Assembly: GCF_014197245.1 (NCBI RefSeq) | Contig: NZ_JACIFF010000003.1 | Coordinates: 186,001-250,000 of the forward strand | Length of the DNA: 64,000 nt | Reading direction: 5' to 3' | DNA from: Neolewinella aquimaris | GTDB lineage: Bacteria; Bacteroidota; Bacteroidia; Chitinophagales; Saprospiraceae | Shown: positions 34,714 to 44,450 of the stretch, piece after piece | Layout: every line of letters begins with the position of its first letter | How positions within the stretch are numbered: position 1 is the first letter of the stretch | Translations under genes and position numbers: made by a program | Notes under the pieces: generated by a model | The model's input: only the letters and a program-made list of their open reading frames with translations | The model's database searches: none | Told to the model about the DNA's origin: nothing

Positions 34714-35164
34714 ATTCCCGGTTCCGAGAATCCATCCAGATCGTGACTGGGCCATCATTAACGAGCTCGACCTGCATATCGGCCCCGAACTCGCCCGTCT
34801 CTACCGGCCGGCCGGATACTTCGGCTAGTCGGGCGACGAACTGCTCGTACAGGGGAATGGCCACCGGTGGCCCGGCACTGCGCGTAAATCCCGGTCGGTT
34901 GCCCTTTCTTGTGCTGGCGAAGAGGGTGAACTGGGACACGACTAGCAGGCCGCCGTCCGTATCCGCCACGCTGAGGTTCATCTTTCCCTCCGCGTCGCCG
35001 AAAATGCGCAGGCGGCTGATCTTTCCGCAGAGGTAGTCGATGTCTTCCGGGCCGTCGGCCTCTTCGATGCCGAGGAGGACGAGCAGACCGGGGCCGATCC
35101 GCCCGGTGATTTCCCCGGAGATGGTGACGGAGGCGCGGCTGACGCGCTGGATGAGGGTACGCAT
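34712..35164 (-). CDS. dtd: D-aminoacyl-tRNA deacylase
   Basis: Dtd removes D-amino acids wrongly attached to tRNA. The 150-aa protein shows the family start [19 protein letters not shown], the [17 protein letters not shown] block and the C-terminal [12 protein letters not shown], which holds the Gly-cisPro-type active site (GPVTIWMD). All motifs are intact. ATG at 35164 was chosen over one eight codons upstream because it starts the conserved sequence; a near-consensus box TACCTTTC ends 5 nt before it. The TAG stop lies at the edge of a REP-like palindrome. Confidence 0.95.
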   Translation of the reverse strand: MRTLIQRVSRASVTISGEITGRIGPGLLVLLGIEEADGPEDIDYLCGKISRLRIFGDAEGKMNLSVADTDGGLLVVSQFTLFASTRKGNRPGFTRSAGPPVAIPLYEQFVARLAEVSGRPVETGEFGADMQVELVNDGPVTIWMDSRNRE

Positions 35165-35187
35165 GGGAGGAAAGGTACGAACGAGCA

Positions 35188-35219
35188 AAAAGCCCGGACT
35201 GCACTGGGCAGCCGGGCTC
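35188..35219 (-). terminator. Terminator of rpmH
   Basis: On the minus strand AGCCCGG (35213-35219) pairs with CCGGGCT (35192-35198), followed by a short T run to 35188. It lies 43 nt after the rpmH stop codon. Confidence 0.85.
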
Positions 35220-35261
35220 TGAAATTTTGCAACCTTCCGGGAGTTAAACCGGTGGTATCAG

Positions 35262-35417
35262 TTACTTCTTGTAGGTGTCGTCGCTGACGGTCAGCTTGTA
35301 GCGTCCCTTAGCGCGGCGACGGGCCAGCAGTTTGCGGCCGTTCTTGGTTGACATACGCGAGCGGAAACCGTGCTTGTTGACGCGCTTACGCTTGGAGGGC
35401 TGGAATGTCCTTTTCAT
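35262..35417 (-). CDS. rpmH: 50S ribosomal protein L34
   Basis: The 51-residue basic protein starts [20 protein letters not shown] and continues [19 protein letters not shown], the canonical L34 sequence. The last twelve residues ([12 protein letters not shown]) are a phylum-typical extension. It is a component of the large ribosomal subunit. The gene has its own consensus promoter (TTG, 20 nt, TACCTTTG) with a leader of about 50 nt, and its own terminator. The usual neighbours rnpA and dnaA are not present, which is common in Bacteroidota. Confidence 0.97.
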   Translation of the reverse strand: MKRTFQPSKRKRVNKHGFRSRMSTKNGRKLLARRRAKGRYKLTVSDDTYKK

Positions 35418-35470
35418 CTTCTATATTTTTAGGCACGCGATACCGGGCCGGAGGTTCTGCAAAAGTCGGG

Positions 35471-35501
35471 CAAAGGTAAGCCTTTAGCATTTAACCTACA
35501 A
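35471..35501 (-). promoter_or_regulatory. Consensus promoter of rpmH
   Basis: On the minus strand TTG (35499-35501) is followed after exactly 20 nt by TACCTTTG (35471-35478). This is the Bacteroidota -33/-7 consensus, at a sensible distance from the rpmH ATG at 35417. Confidence 0.85.
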
Positions 35502-35566
35502 ACTTCACATTCGATTTATTACCCCCGCCAATCCACCTTACCTTGACCCACGTTAAATCTCTCGTG

Positions 35567-38500
35567 ATGTTCCGTGTTCTGTTGCTCCTCTTCGTCGGAC
35601 TGCTGTCAGCCAGCCCCGCACCGGCGCAGCACCGCTTGTCACGGACCGTACTCCAAAGCCTGCCCGCCCCGGAACTCCCCCGGCAGGACAACGCCGCGCT
35701 CCTACACCGCGAAGAACAAGTCCGCCGCCCCGGACGCCCCCGTGACTTCGCGGTTGCCCTCCCCGTGCACCTCAGCCCCGGTACCGACGGAAAATGGTCG
35801 ACCGACCGTGGCCGGGCCATCTGGCACCTGCGAATTTCCAGCCCCGGCGCCAAGTCCCTCAACCTCGGGTTCACCGACTTTCGCCTGCCGGAGGGCGCCC
35901 AACTCTACCTGTCCACTGCCGACAACCGGTTCGGGCCATTCACCGCCGCGGACAACGAGGACCACGCCCAGTTCTGGTCGCCCCTGCTGGCCGGCGACGA
36001 GCTTGTGATCGAACTCCGTATGCCTACCACCGAGCGAACGGGAGTGGGGTTGGTACTCACCACCGTAAATCATGACTTCACCGGGGTCATCGACGAGATC
36101 TCGGGCAGTTGCAACCTCGACGTAATTTGCGGAGGGGCCGACGGTTTCCCCCTGATCGACAACTACCGCGACATCATCCGCAGCGTTGCGGCCTACACCC
36201 TCAACGGCAAAAGCCAGTGTACGGGCTTCCTCGTCAATAATACCAACCAGGACGGTCGCCCCCTCTTCCTCACCGCGGAGCACTGCGCGGTAGACGCTGA
36301 GTCGGCCCCCTCCCTGGTGGCCTACTGGAACTTCGAAAACAGCTGGTGCCGCGCGCCGAATTCGGTGGAGAGCGGCCAACCCGGCGACGGTAAGCTGGAC
36401 GTATTCAACACCGGTGCCCGTGTCCGCGCCCGCTATTCGGCAACCGATATGGTGCTGCTGGAACTGGATGAGCCGGTGAATCCACTCGCCAATGCCTTCT
36501 TCGCCGGCTGGTCCAACGAATCCGCTGCCCCTACCGACGGAGTGCTCACCGTCCACCACCCCAACATCGAGGAGAAACGCATCTCGTATTCCTACCGGGA
36601 GACGACCGTGAGCAACATCATCGGCGACAGCCTGTATTCGGGCGGAGATTTTCTGCGGGTACCGTCGTGGGATGTCGGTACCACCCAGGGCGGGTCGTCC
36701 GGTGCACCTCTCTTCGGCACGGATGGCCTGGCCCGGGGACAGCTCTTCGGCGGGCGGGCATCCTGTACTAAGGACGGAGACGATATGTTCGGCTTCCTCC
36801 ACCGCAGTTGGACCGGCGGCGGCACCCCCTCCAGCCGACTCGCGGATTGGCTCGATCCCCTCCACTCCGGTACTCCGACCCAGGAGGGGCTCGAACAGTC
36901 AGACCTCCCCTACCTTGTCGTTCCCGAAACCCCTAATCTTACCCGCTGCGTGACGGATTCCGCGGTTTTCGTTCTCCGCGTTGGCGACGGCTTTCCCGAA
37001 TCCAACCGGGTAAGCATCTCCGCTGATCCCGGTCTCACTCTCCTGGCAGCCGATTCGGTTTCCGGAGGCGGATTGCTCCGCATTGTGTACCGCGGCCGGG
37101 AAACGCCGGCTCAGGCAGGCGAGCATACGATTCAGGTGACGGTTTCCGGCGGTGGGGTGACTGACGAGGTCAGCCTTCGGCTTCGCCTCCTTGGTGGGGT
37201 GCCGGCTCCTGCGGTCCCGCAATATCCCGTTGACGGTGGCGATGACGTTGGGCCGTTTGCCCGGTTCTCCTGGAGTGCACAGGAGCAATCCGCGGGGTAC
37301 GACCTCCAACTTTCCAACGACCCTTCCTTCACGTTACTGGTGGCCGACCTGACCCGTATCGAAGACACAAGCTACCTGGTCCGCTATCCCCTCGTGGCCT
37401 CCACCGGATACTACTGGCGGGTAAGGGCAAACAACAGCTGCGGAGCCGGAGAATGGTCGCCCGCCTACCTCTTTAAAACCAGCGACCTGAGCTGTATCAC
37501 GGGAAGCGCCGTGGACCTGCCCGTGGAAATTCCTACCCTCGACTCGGTGCGTATATTTTCCCAATTGGAAATCAACAGTTCTACCATTCTGTCCTCGCTA
37601 GAGGTGACGGTGGGGCTGGAACACACCTTCATCGGTGATGTGTACGCTGATCTGGTCGCGCCCGACGGCACCGTAATTTCCCTGTTTCGGCCCCTGCAAA
37701 ACGGTTTGTGCTCGAACAGCGATCTGTACGTCACCTTCGCCGATGATGCCCCGGTCACCGCCACCCAGTTTAGGGAGGATTGCGATCCAGGAACATTCGG
37801 CAACTACCGCCGCGTGCAACCGACCCGGCCCCTGTCTGACCTAGCCGGCACACCGGTCCGCGGCACCTGGCAACTCATCGTGACCGACCGGGCGGGCGGG
37901 GATGGCGGACGGATCACGGAGTTCGGGCTACGAATTTGCGGCGAGCATACCGGGAAGGGTGACCTTGCGGTAGGCATCCTTTCCTCACCTACCGCGCGCT
38001 GCGTCAGTACGGGCGGCACCGCGCAACTGCAGTTAGCGGGAGAATTCACCGATCTCGACCTACGCATAGCGGCGGACAACCTCCTCCTCGACAATTACAC
38101 CTATTCCCTCGATACCCCGACGAACGTGCTTACGGTGAATTTTGCCGACTGGATGTCGGTAGGGCCCGGCACCTTCGATCTCTCCTTTATCGTAACCGAC
38201 GAGGACGGCACCGAACGACACGCGGTAACTACCCTGGCCCTCTTGCCCACTCCGGAACCCGCCCTGCCGCTAGCAACCCGCATTGACACTTCCCGGGTGA
38301 CCTTTCAGTGGCGCACTTCCGCAGAAGCCTCCGGATACACCCTGGAGGTAGCGGCCAGTGAAGATTTTGCCGACATCATTCTGTCGCGATACACATTAGG
38401 TAGCGAACTTGCCGTGGAGCGTCGGGAACTTCCCGATAGGTTTTTCTATCGACTCGTAGCCACCAATGCCTGCGGCAGTTCCCCCGGTGCCGCACGGTTT

Positions 38501-38788
38501 ATCGTGTTAGAAGAACCCAGTTCCTCCACTTCCTTTACCGCGCGCGACATCGCGGTGTATCCCAATCCGACCCACGGTCTCCTCAATGTAGAACTGGTAG
38601 ACGAGTGGCAGCGACAACCCCTCACCTTCACCCTCTTCGATGCGGCGGGGCGTCCCGTGCGCGAGTGGGAAGGTCAGGGTTACGCGCTGCGGCAACTGGA
38701 GTTGGGAGGCAATTCCCCCGGGGTGTATTACCTGCGTATCGCGGGGGTAGACGGGATTTTCACCAAACGTGTCCTGCTGTTGCGCTAA
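35567..38788 (+). CDS. Secreted trypsin-like protease with P-domain and T9SS sorting domain
   Basis: The 1073-aa protein has a signal peptide (MFRVLLLLFVGLLSASPAPAQ) and a serine protease domain with all triad residues: H239 in LTAEHCA, D294 in SATDMVLLELD and S378 in GTTQGGSSGAPLF. These resemble the lysyl endopeptidase group. Fibronectin-like and beta-sandwich domains follow. A proprotein-convertase P-domain is visible as VTVGLEHTFIGDVYADLVAP through GTWQLIVTDRAGGDGG. The C-terminus IAVYPNPTHGLLNVEL to FTKRVLLLR is a type A sorting domain for type IX secretion. It should be exported, cleaved and attached to the surface or released. The start at ATG 35567 matches the signal peptide. Confidence 0.92.
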   Translation: MFRVLLLLFVGLLSASPAPAQHRLSRTVLQSLPAPELPRQDNAALLHREEQVRRPGRPRDFAVALPVHLSPGTDGKWSTDRGRAIWHLRISSPGAKSLNLGFTDFRLPEGAQLYLSTADNRFGPFTAADNEDHAQFWSPLLAGDELVIELRMPTTERTGVGLVLTTVNHDFTGVIDEISGSCNLDVICGGADGFPLIDNYRDIIRSVAAYTLNGKSQCTGFLVNNTNQDGRPLFLTAEHCAVDAESAPSLVAYWNFENSWCRAPNSVESGQPGDGKLDVFNTGARVRARYSATDMVLLELDEPVNPLANAFFAGWSNESAAPTDGVLTVHHPNIEEKRISYSYRETTVSNIIGDSLYSGGDFLRVPSWDVGTTQGGSSGAPLFGTDGLARGQLFGGRASCTKDGDDMFGFLHRSWTGGGTPSSRLADWLDPLHSGTPTQEGLEQSDLPYLVVPETPNLTRCVTDSAVFVLRVGDGFPESNRVSISADPGLTLLAADSVSGGGLLRIVYRGRETPAQAGEHTIQVTVSGGGVTDEVSLRLRLLGGVPAPAVPQYPVDGGDDVGPFARFSWSAQEQSAGYDLQLSNDPSFTLLVADLTRIEDTSYLVRYPLVASTGYYWRVRANNSCGAGEWSPAYLFKTSDLSCITGSAVDLPVEIPTLDSVRIFSQLEINSSTILSSLEVTVGLEHTFIGDVYADLVAPDGTVISLFRPLQNGLCSNSDLYVTFADDAPVTATQFREDCDPGTFGNYRRVQPTRPLSDLAGTPVRGTWQLIVTDRAGGDGGRITEFGLRICGEHTGKGDLAVGILSSPTARCVSTGGTAQLQLAGEFTDLDLRIAADNLLLDNYTYSLDTPTNVLTVNFADWMSVGPGTFDLSFIVTDEDGTERHAVTTLALLPTPEPALPLATRIDTSRVTFQWRTSAEASGYTLEVAASEDFADIILSRYTLGSELAVERRELPDRFFYRLVATNACGSSPGAARFIVLEEPSSSTSFTARDIAVYPNPTHGLLNVELVDEWQRQPLTFTLFDAAGRPVREWEGQGYALRQLELGGNSPGVYYLRIAGVDGIFTKRVLLLR

Positions 38789-38850
38789 TTACATTGCACC
38801 TGCTTACCTGCCCAACCTTGTGATGCCGGAAGCCAAAACCGAACGAACGT

Positions 38851-40284
38851 ATGCTGCGTTGCTTGTTACTTTTGCTCCTCGCTGCCCCACTGAGTGGCCA
38901 GGGAACTATCCAACATGTGGTACGGGCTTTTGCGGGGGCGCAGGAGCTGAAAAATGCGGCAGTAGCGGTGGACGTGCGCGACGTAGCCACCGGACGGCAG
39001 TTGGCCGGGCATAACGCTTCCGTGGCGAGTATCCCCGCCTCCACCCAGAAGCTCATCACTACGGCGGTGGCCATGGACATCCTCGGAGAAGATCACCGCT
39101 TCCGCACCCGTCTGGTGGCCGGAGGGGTAATTGAAGGGGGCGTGCTGCGCGGAAACCTTTACCTCGTAGGCGGCGGCGACCCTACCCTCGGCAGCCCTTT
39201 CGTGGACGAGGTAGCCGGCCTGGAGGAAGTGATCCAGCGCTGGGTACAGAAAGTAAAAGCCTCCGGAATTACCCGGATCACCGGTGCCGTCGTGGGTGAC
39301 GGCAGCTACTACACCACCGACGGCGCGGGGCGGGGCTGGACGTGGGCCGATCTGGGCAACTACTACGGCGCCGGCACCTATGGCCTGAACCTGAACGAAA
39401 ATTCCTACTACCTGTCCTTCAGTCAGCGACAGCGGGAGGGTGCCACGCCGCCCGTTATCGGTACCGAACCTCAAATACCCGGCCTGGAATTCATCAACGA
39501 GTTGGTCAGCGGGCCGCGGGGGAGCGGGGATCAGGCGTACATTTTCGGTGCGCCCTTCAATTACCGGCAGTACGTACGGGGCAGCATTCCGGTCGGTACG
39601 GGCCGCTTCCGGATTCGGGGGTCGATTCCCGATCCGCCCCTGTTCGCCGCCCAGTTGCTGGATCGGGAACTGAAGGAAAGCGGCATCGAGGTGATCCAGC
39701 CTCCCACCACTCACCAGACCGTCGGAACTGGGGATTACCGCTCCGGGCGGGTGTTGGACGAGCTGATGTCTCCGCCCCTCAGTACGATCGTCGACCGCAC
39801 CAACCTGACCAGCAACAACCTCTTTGCCGAAACGCTGCTGCGCGAAATGAATAAGGCGCGGGGCAACACCGATCTCGCCTCCACCGACGTCATCACCGAC
39901 TGGCTGGAAGCGCGGGGCATCGCTACGGAAGGCATACAACTACAGGACGGCAGCGGGCTATCGCCGAGAAACTTTTTCCCCCCGGAAACGATGACGGCCC
40001 TACTGGCCGATCGCTCCGGTGACGAGCGTTGGCGGGAAAGCATCCCGCTAGCCGGACGTACGGGCAGTCTGCGTCGGGTACTGACCGGTACCGTGGCCGA
40101 GGGACGGGTATGGGGAAAGAGCGGCACCATCAATGCCGTAAGGGCCTACGCGGGATACGTGGACCGGCCCGACGGGCGGCGGCTGGCATACAGTGTTGCC
40201 GTCAACAATCATACGATGAGGGGAAGCCAACTAAACCGACTGATCTACGATCTCATGCGGGACCTCTGCACGGCAAGTCTGTAG
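38851..40284 (+). CDS. dacB: D-alanyl-D-alanine carboxypeptidase/endopeptidase (PBP4 type)
   Basis: The 477-aa protein of peptidase family S13 has a signal peptide (MLRCLLLLLLAAPLSGQ) and the three penicillin-binding motifs: S64-T-Q-K67 in PASTQKLIT, S-N-N in LTSNNLFAETLLREM and K-S-G in WGKSGTINAVRAYAGYV. It trims or opens peptidoglycan cross-links in the periplasm. The large insertion between the first two motifs is typical for the family. The methyltransferase-like lipoprotein gene follows 36 nt after the stop codon. Confidence 0.93.
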   Translation: MLRCLLLLLLAAPLSGQGTIQHVVRAFAGAQELKNAAVAVDVRDVATGRQLAGHNASVASIPASTQKLITTAVAMDILGEDHRFRTRLVAGGVIEGGVLRGNLYLVGGGDPTLGSPFVDEVAGLEEVIQRWVQKVKASGITRITGAVVGDGSYYTTDGAGRGWTWADLGNYYGAGTYGLNLNENSYYLSFSQRQREGATPPVIGTEPQIPGLEFINELVSGPRGSGDQAYIFGAPFNYRQYVRGSIPVGTGRFRIRGSIPDPPLFAAQLLDRELKESGIEVIQPPTTHQTVGTGDYRSGRVLDELMSPPLSTIVDRTNLTSNNLFAETLLREMNKARGNTDLASTDVITDWLEARGIATEGIQLQDGSGLSPRNFFPPETMTALLADRSGDERWRESIPLAGRTGSLRRVLTGTVAEGRVWGKSGTINAVRAYAGYVDRPDGRRLAYSVAVNNHTMRGSQLNRLIYDLMRDLCTASL

Positions 40285-40320
40285 GCGGAGCGTATCTTGT
40301 CGCGGCTAGTTTACCGATTC

Positions 40321-40968
40321 ATGCGCACCTTATTTTTTCTCCTTTTGCTGTTTGTGCTCGGCTGCGGAGGTGCGGATGCTCCGGCCCCGCCACCGGAGGA
40401 CGTGTACGCAACCGGCAACACGGAGGAGGACCGCGACCGCCACGTATGGCAGAAACCCGGGTTGGTAATTGAGGTGCTGGGCGATATCGAAGAGAAGGTG
40501 ATCGCCGACATCGGAGCCGGGGAGGGCTTTTTCGCCCGGCGCCTCGCCCCCCTGGCCGACCGGGTGATCGCCATAGAAATTGACCAGCGGTGGATCGACT
40601 ACCTCGATACCCTGCGCGTCTCGGAACTACCTACCAGTCTGCAGGGCCGACTGGAACCCCGGCTCGCCCTTCCCGATGACCCAATGCTGGAGGAGGAAGA
40701 GGTCGATATCGTCCTGTTCGTAAATACGCTATACCTGATCGATAATCCGGAAGCCTACCTGAAGAAGATTCGCCCCGCCCTGCGCCCCGGCGGGCGGGTA
40801 GTGATTGTCGATTGGAAAAAGGAGGAAACCGCCCTGGGTCCCGATCTGGCGGATCGGATCGGGCTGTCCGATCTGGCCCACATGCTCGAGCAGGCCGGTT
40901 TTGCCATCGTGTCGACCGACAACACGGAACTGGATTACCAGTACATCATGGTTGCGGAAAGGAAGTAA
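40321..40968 (+). CDS. Methyltransferase-domain protein with lipoprotein signal
   Basis: The 215-aa protein opens with MRTLFFLLLLFVLGC, a clear lipobox with Cys15, then a short proline-rich linker. A class I SAM-methyltransferase fold follows, with KVIADIGAGEGFFARRLAPL (motif I), VIAIEIDQRWIDYL, VDIVLFVNTLYLID and RPALRPGGRVVIVDW. This predicts a methyltransferase domain outside the inner membrane, where S-adenosylmethionine is not expected. Either the cofactor site serves another ligand, or the N-terminus is a membrane anchor facing inward. ATG at 40321 was chosen; a TTG at 40297 would add eight residues. It is convergent with the RND exporter gene, 6 nt apart. Confidence 0.75.
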   Translation: MRTLFFLLLLFVLGCGGADAPAPPPEDVYATGNTEEDRDRHVWQKPGLVIEVLGDIEEKVIADIGAGEGFFARRLAPLADRVIAIEIDQRWIDYLDTLRVSELPTSLQGRLEPRLALPDDPMLEEEEVDIVLFVNTLYLIDNPEAYLKKIRPALRPGGRVVIVDWKKEETALGPDLADRIGLSDLAHMLEQAGFAIVSTDNTELDYQYIMVAERK

Positions 40969-40974
40969 CATGCC

Positions 40975-43209
40975 CTAGCGGTCCAGCCACCGGAGCAACA
41001 GGGGAATAAGCAGCAGGTCACTGATGAGGGCACTGGCCAGGGTAAGGGAGATCAGTAGCCCGATCGTAACGCTCGGCGGACTGACGCTAAAGAGCATCAC
41101 CAAAAAGCCGAAGAAAAGTACCACGGAGGTGAGCATGATCGCCTTGCCCGTCTCGCGGAACGTCAGGTGGATTGCCTCCTGTACGGGAAGGCCGCGCCGC
41201 CGCGCCAACTTGTACTTCGACAGAAAGTGGATGGTGTCGTCGACCGCAATGCCGAAGATGACGGCAAAAACGATGCTTACGCCCGCCTCCAATTCGATGC
41301 CCAGGTAGCCGAGCATGGCCCCCGCGATCAGGAGGGGCAACAGGTTGGGAATAAGGCTCACGATCAGCATCCGCCAGTTCTGGAACAGGAGGGCCATGAG
41401 CCCGCATACGATGAAGATGGCGAGTCCCAGGCCCTGCAGCAAACTGTGCCGAATGTACTCGGCGTTCTTGTCCACGATCAGGCCGGTACCGGTAGAGCGG
41501 ATCTCCACCAGTGACGTATCGACGTTGGCATTGATCCAGTCGGTGGTGTTCTTCAGGAAGACCTTGATACTGTCGGCCCCAATATCGTCCAGACGGCTGG
41601 TGATGCGGGCCTTCTGCCCGTCGCGGCTGACGAGCAGGTTCAGGTTCACGTCCGGGATGCGTTCGGCCAGGTTACGGTACTGCAGGTAGCGCCGCTCGTC
41701 GGCGGGCAGGACGTAGGCGTCGGGGCGATTGTTATTAAAGGCCTGGTTAATGCTGCGGTAGACCGCCGTGATGCTTGCCGTACTCTGCACGAAGGGATAT
41801 TCCTTTACGTAGTCCTCGATCTTGGCAATCTCCTGCAGTACGCCGAAATCCGTTGCCTGGCTGCTGTCGCGGGTGGTCACGGCCAGCTCGAAGGGGCGGA
41901 AACCGCTCAGCTCGCGTTCGAAAAACTGGAAATCTTCGGTGACTTTCCGTCCGATGGGCAGGTTTGACTCGATGCGGTAGTTGGTGGTGATGAGGGAAAT
42001 CCCGACCCCGCAGAGGATAACCACGATCACCGCCCCGATCTTGATGGTCCCACCCCGCTCTTGGGTAAACCGGTAGGTCCGCTCCAGTATCCGATCCCAG
42101 AAAGCCTGCTGCCGGCCGATCTTGACGATCTGGTCGACGCTGAGGTAGCTGAGCAGGGAAGTGGTGAAGAGAATCACGGTAGTGAAGGCGATCATCACCC
42201 CCAGGGCGGCATTGATGCCGAAGTCCCGGATCGGGTCGATCCGACTGGTCAGCAGGGTAGCAAAGCCGACCGCGGTGGTGATGGAGGTGAGCAGGGTGGC
42301 CAGCCCGATCTCCTTGATTGTGGTACGGATGGCAGCCTCCTTCGGCTGTCCCTTGCGCAGCTCGTCGATGTACTTCGACATGATGTGAATGACGTCCGAG
42401 GTGCCGACGATGATCATCAGCACCGGATAAAGGGCCGCGATCGCATTCAGCTCCCGCCCCAGCAAACCCAGCGTCCCCATAAACAGCAACAGGCCCAGGG
42501 CAATACTCACCAGCGACACCGCAATGCCCAACGGTCGCCGGAAAAGGAAGAACATAACGAGGGTGACGAGCAGGCCCGAGACCAGCGCGGAGACCGCCAC
42601 CTCCCGTATCTGCACGTCCACCAGCTCCTTCTGGAAGTAAGCCGGCCCGAGGTAGTGGTGATCGGGAAAATTGTACGTTGCCATCAGGCTGTCCAGTCCC
42701 CGCATGAGCGCACGGCTCTGGTCAAGATTGATCAGGCTAGGGGTCTTCAGCACGGTGACCAGGGCGGTACCGCGGCGGTTGATGAGGTTGCCCACGAAAC
42801 GCTCGTCGGCCATGATGCGGGCACTGTCGGCGGCGTACCGTGTCGGATCGCTAAGGTGAATGGCCGGAATGGTCGTAACGGCGAAGGGCGTCTTGATGGG
42901 ATAGCCGAAGGAGGTCAGCGACTGAGCATTCTCCACTTCGGGCAGGTCGCGAACGGCCAGGGAAAACGCGTGCGCCTGATTCAGGAAGGTGCTGTCGAAT
43001 ACGGTGGGCTCCCGCTCCAGGGCTACCAGCAGGAAATTGTCGTCGCCCTCGAATTCATCGATGAATTCGAGGAAGAAGTCTAGGTCCTCGTCTCCCCGCG
43101 GGAAAAACTGCTGAAAGTCGAACGTAAAGTTGAGCCGGAAGCAGCCGAAGACGGCCAGCGCTGCGTAAAGGGCAAAGAAGATGATGACCGGGAGGCGGTA
43201 GCGGCGCAT
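40975..43209 (-). CDS. RND/MMPL-family exporter
   Basis: The 744-aa inner membrane protein has twelve predicted transmembrane helices in the RND pattern (one, then five, twice) with two extracytoplasmic loops. Family phrases include ALYPVLMIIVGTSDVIHIMSKYIDELRKG and its second-half counterpart AVIFGIAVDDTIHFLSKYKLARRRG, both carrying the conserved Asp of helix 4/10. This is the MMPL/HAE3-like branch, which moves lipids, hopanoids or hydrophobic molecules with the proton gradient and often works without a separate membrane fusion protein. No partner gene lies nearby. The start ATG at 43209 gives MRRYRLPVIIFFALYAALAVFG. Confidence 0.87.
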   Translation of the reverse strand: MRRYRLPVIIFFALYAALAVFGCFRLNFTFDFQQFFPRGDEDLDFFLEFIDEFEGDDNFLLVALEREPTVFDSTFLNQAHAFSLAVRDLPEVENAQSLTSFGYPIKTPFAVTTIPAIHLSDPTRYAADSARIMADERFVGNLINRRGTALVTVLKTPSLINLDQSRALMRGLDSLMATYNFPDHHYLGPAYFQKELVDVQIREVAVSALVSGLLVTLVMFFLFRRPLGIAVSLVSIALGLLLFMGTLGLLGRELNAIAALYPVLMIIVGTSDVIHIMSKYIDELRKGQPKEAAIRTTIKEIGLATLLTSITTAVGFATLLTSRIDPIRDFGINAALGVMIAFTTVILFTTSLLSYLSVDQIVKIGRQQAFWDRILERTYRFTQERGGTIKIGAVIVVILCGVGISLITTNYRIESNLPIGRKVTEDFQFFERELSGFRPFELAVTTRDSSQATDFGVLQEIAKIEDYVKEYPFVQSTASITAVYRSINQAFNNNRPDAYVLPADERRYLQYRNLAERIPDVNLNLLVSRDGQKARITSRLDDIGADSIKVFLKNTTDWINANVDTSLVEIRSTGTGLIVDKNAEYIRHSLLQGLGLAIFIVCGLMALLFQNWRMLIVSLIPNLLPLLIAGAMLGYLGIELEAGVSIVFAVIFGIAVDDTIHFLSKYKLARRRGLPVQEAIHLTFRETGKAIMLTSVVLFFGFLVMLFSVSPPSVTIGLLISLTLASALISDLLLIPLLLRWLDR

Positions 43210-43282
43210 GTGGGCGGAATGATTCCCTGCTTAAAGACCGTCCGCCCGCGATTGTTGGACCGCGGTGTGTAATCTTTGCGTC

Positions 43283-44374
43283 TTAGCGTTTTCCCCGCCC
43301 GCCCTTACCACTGCCACCAGCGAGGGGCTTGCGCTTATACACTAGGTGCATCCGGCTTTCGAGGGGGTTGGCGGTATCCTCGAGGTAGCGTTCGCGGTTG
43401 AGGTAGGTCTCCCGGGCGAGGAAGAGGGCGGCGAGGAAGGAGTCCGGACTGGCCTTGTCCTGCCCCACCAGGTCGTAGGCCGTACCGTGGTCTGGAGAGG
43501 TACGGATCGCCGGAAGCCCGGCCGTAAAGTTGACGCCCTTGCCGAAACTCAGAGCCTTGAAGGGGACGAGCCCCTGATCGTGGTACATCGCCAGCACCGC
43601 ATCGAACTTTTGGAACTTACCGCTGCCGAAGAAGCCGTCGGCGGGATAGGGCCCCATGGCCATGATGCCGGTCTGCTTTGCGGCTTCGATGGCGGGGCGA
43701 ACGACTTTGTCGTCCTCGTCGCCAATGCGGCCTTCGTCACCGGCGTGGGGATTGAGCGCGAGCACGCCGATCAGGGGTTTAACGATGCCGAAATCAGCCC
43801 GCAGGCTGTGGTCCATAATTTTGAGCTTCGCCAGGATCTTTTCGTGGGTGACCTCGCTGGCTATTCGGGAAACGGGGATGTGGTTGGTGACCACCCCTAC
43901 CCGCAGGTCGTCCGCAACCAGGAACATCAGGCTTTCATCGGCTTCCAGGCGGGAGGTCAGCATTTCGGTATGACCGGGAAACGGGAAAGCATCGCGGGGC
44001 ATCACCGATTTGTTGATGGGGGCCGTGACCAGGGCATCCAGCCGGCCCGCCCTGAGGTCCTCTACGGCCCGCTCCAGCGATCGGGCGGCTACCCGCCCGC
44101 CCGCCTGGGTGGGCTGACCGGGGGAATATTCAATGGGCTCCTCCCAGCAGACGATCAGGCTGACTGCGCCGTCTTCGGCCGTTTCCGCACCGTCGATCTC
44201 GGTGAATTCAAACGAATCCGTCTCGGTAGTGTAGGCGGAAAAAACTTCGGGGGTAGCGTAGATCACGGGCGTCACCAGATCCAGTACACCATTACGACTC
44301 AGTGCCTTTACGATCACCTCCGGGCCGATGCCGTTCACGTCGCCGACCGATATACCAACTCGCAGGGGATCCAT
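43283..44374 (-). CDS. pdxA: 4-hydroxythreonine-4-phosphate dehydrogenase
   Basis: PdxA oxidises 4-phosphohydroxy-L-threonine in the deoxyxylulose-5-phosphate-dependent route to pyridoxal phosphate. The 363-aa protein starts MDPLRVGISVGDVNGIGPEV and has the metal-ligand blocks FPFPGHTEML, NPHAGDEGRIGDED and AMYHDQGLVPFK. The C-terminal GTAYDLVGQDKASPDSFLAAL is also typical. ATG at 44374 is the natural start; upstream sequence in the same frame is low complexity. A basic tail GGSGKGGRGKR is unusual. The divergent gene at 44451 lies 76 nt away. pdxH is about 6 kb downstream. Confidence 0.96.
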   Translation of the reverse strand: MDPLRVGISVGDVNGIGPEVIVKALSRNGVLDLVTPVIYATPEVFSAYTTETDSFEFTEIDGAETAEDGAVSLIVCWEEPIEYSPGQPTQAGGRVAARSLERAVEDLRAGRLDALVTAPINKSVMPRDAFPFPGHTEMLTSRLEADESLMFLVADDLRVGVVTNHIPVSRIASEVTHEKILAKLKIMDHSLRADFGIVKPLIGVLALNPHAGDEGRIGDEDDKVVRPAIEAAKQTGIMAMGPYPADGFFGSGKFQKFDAVLAMYHDQGLVPFKALSFGKGVNFTAGLPAIRTSPDHGTAYDLVGQDKASPDSFLAALFLARETYLNRERYLEDTANPLESRMHLVYKRKPLAGGSGKGGRGKR

Positions 44375-44438
44375 AAGTACACTTTTTGGTGGACGGGCAA
44401 AGGTAGCCACCGTCCAACGGGGAACGGTAAAGCAGCCG

Positions 44439-44446
44439 TAAGTTTG
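44439..44446 (+). promoter_or_regulatory. -7 box TAAGTTTG, 4 nt before GTG start
   Basis: This TAnnTTTG match ends 4 nt before the GTG start codon at 44451, the same spacing as for the other leaderless candidates. It also supports GTG as the true start of the small lipoprotein gene. Confidence 0.6.
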
Positions 44447-44450
44447 TGCC

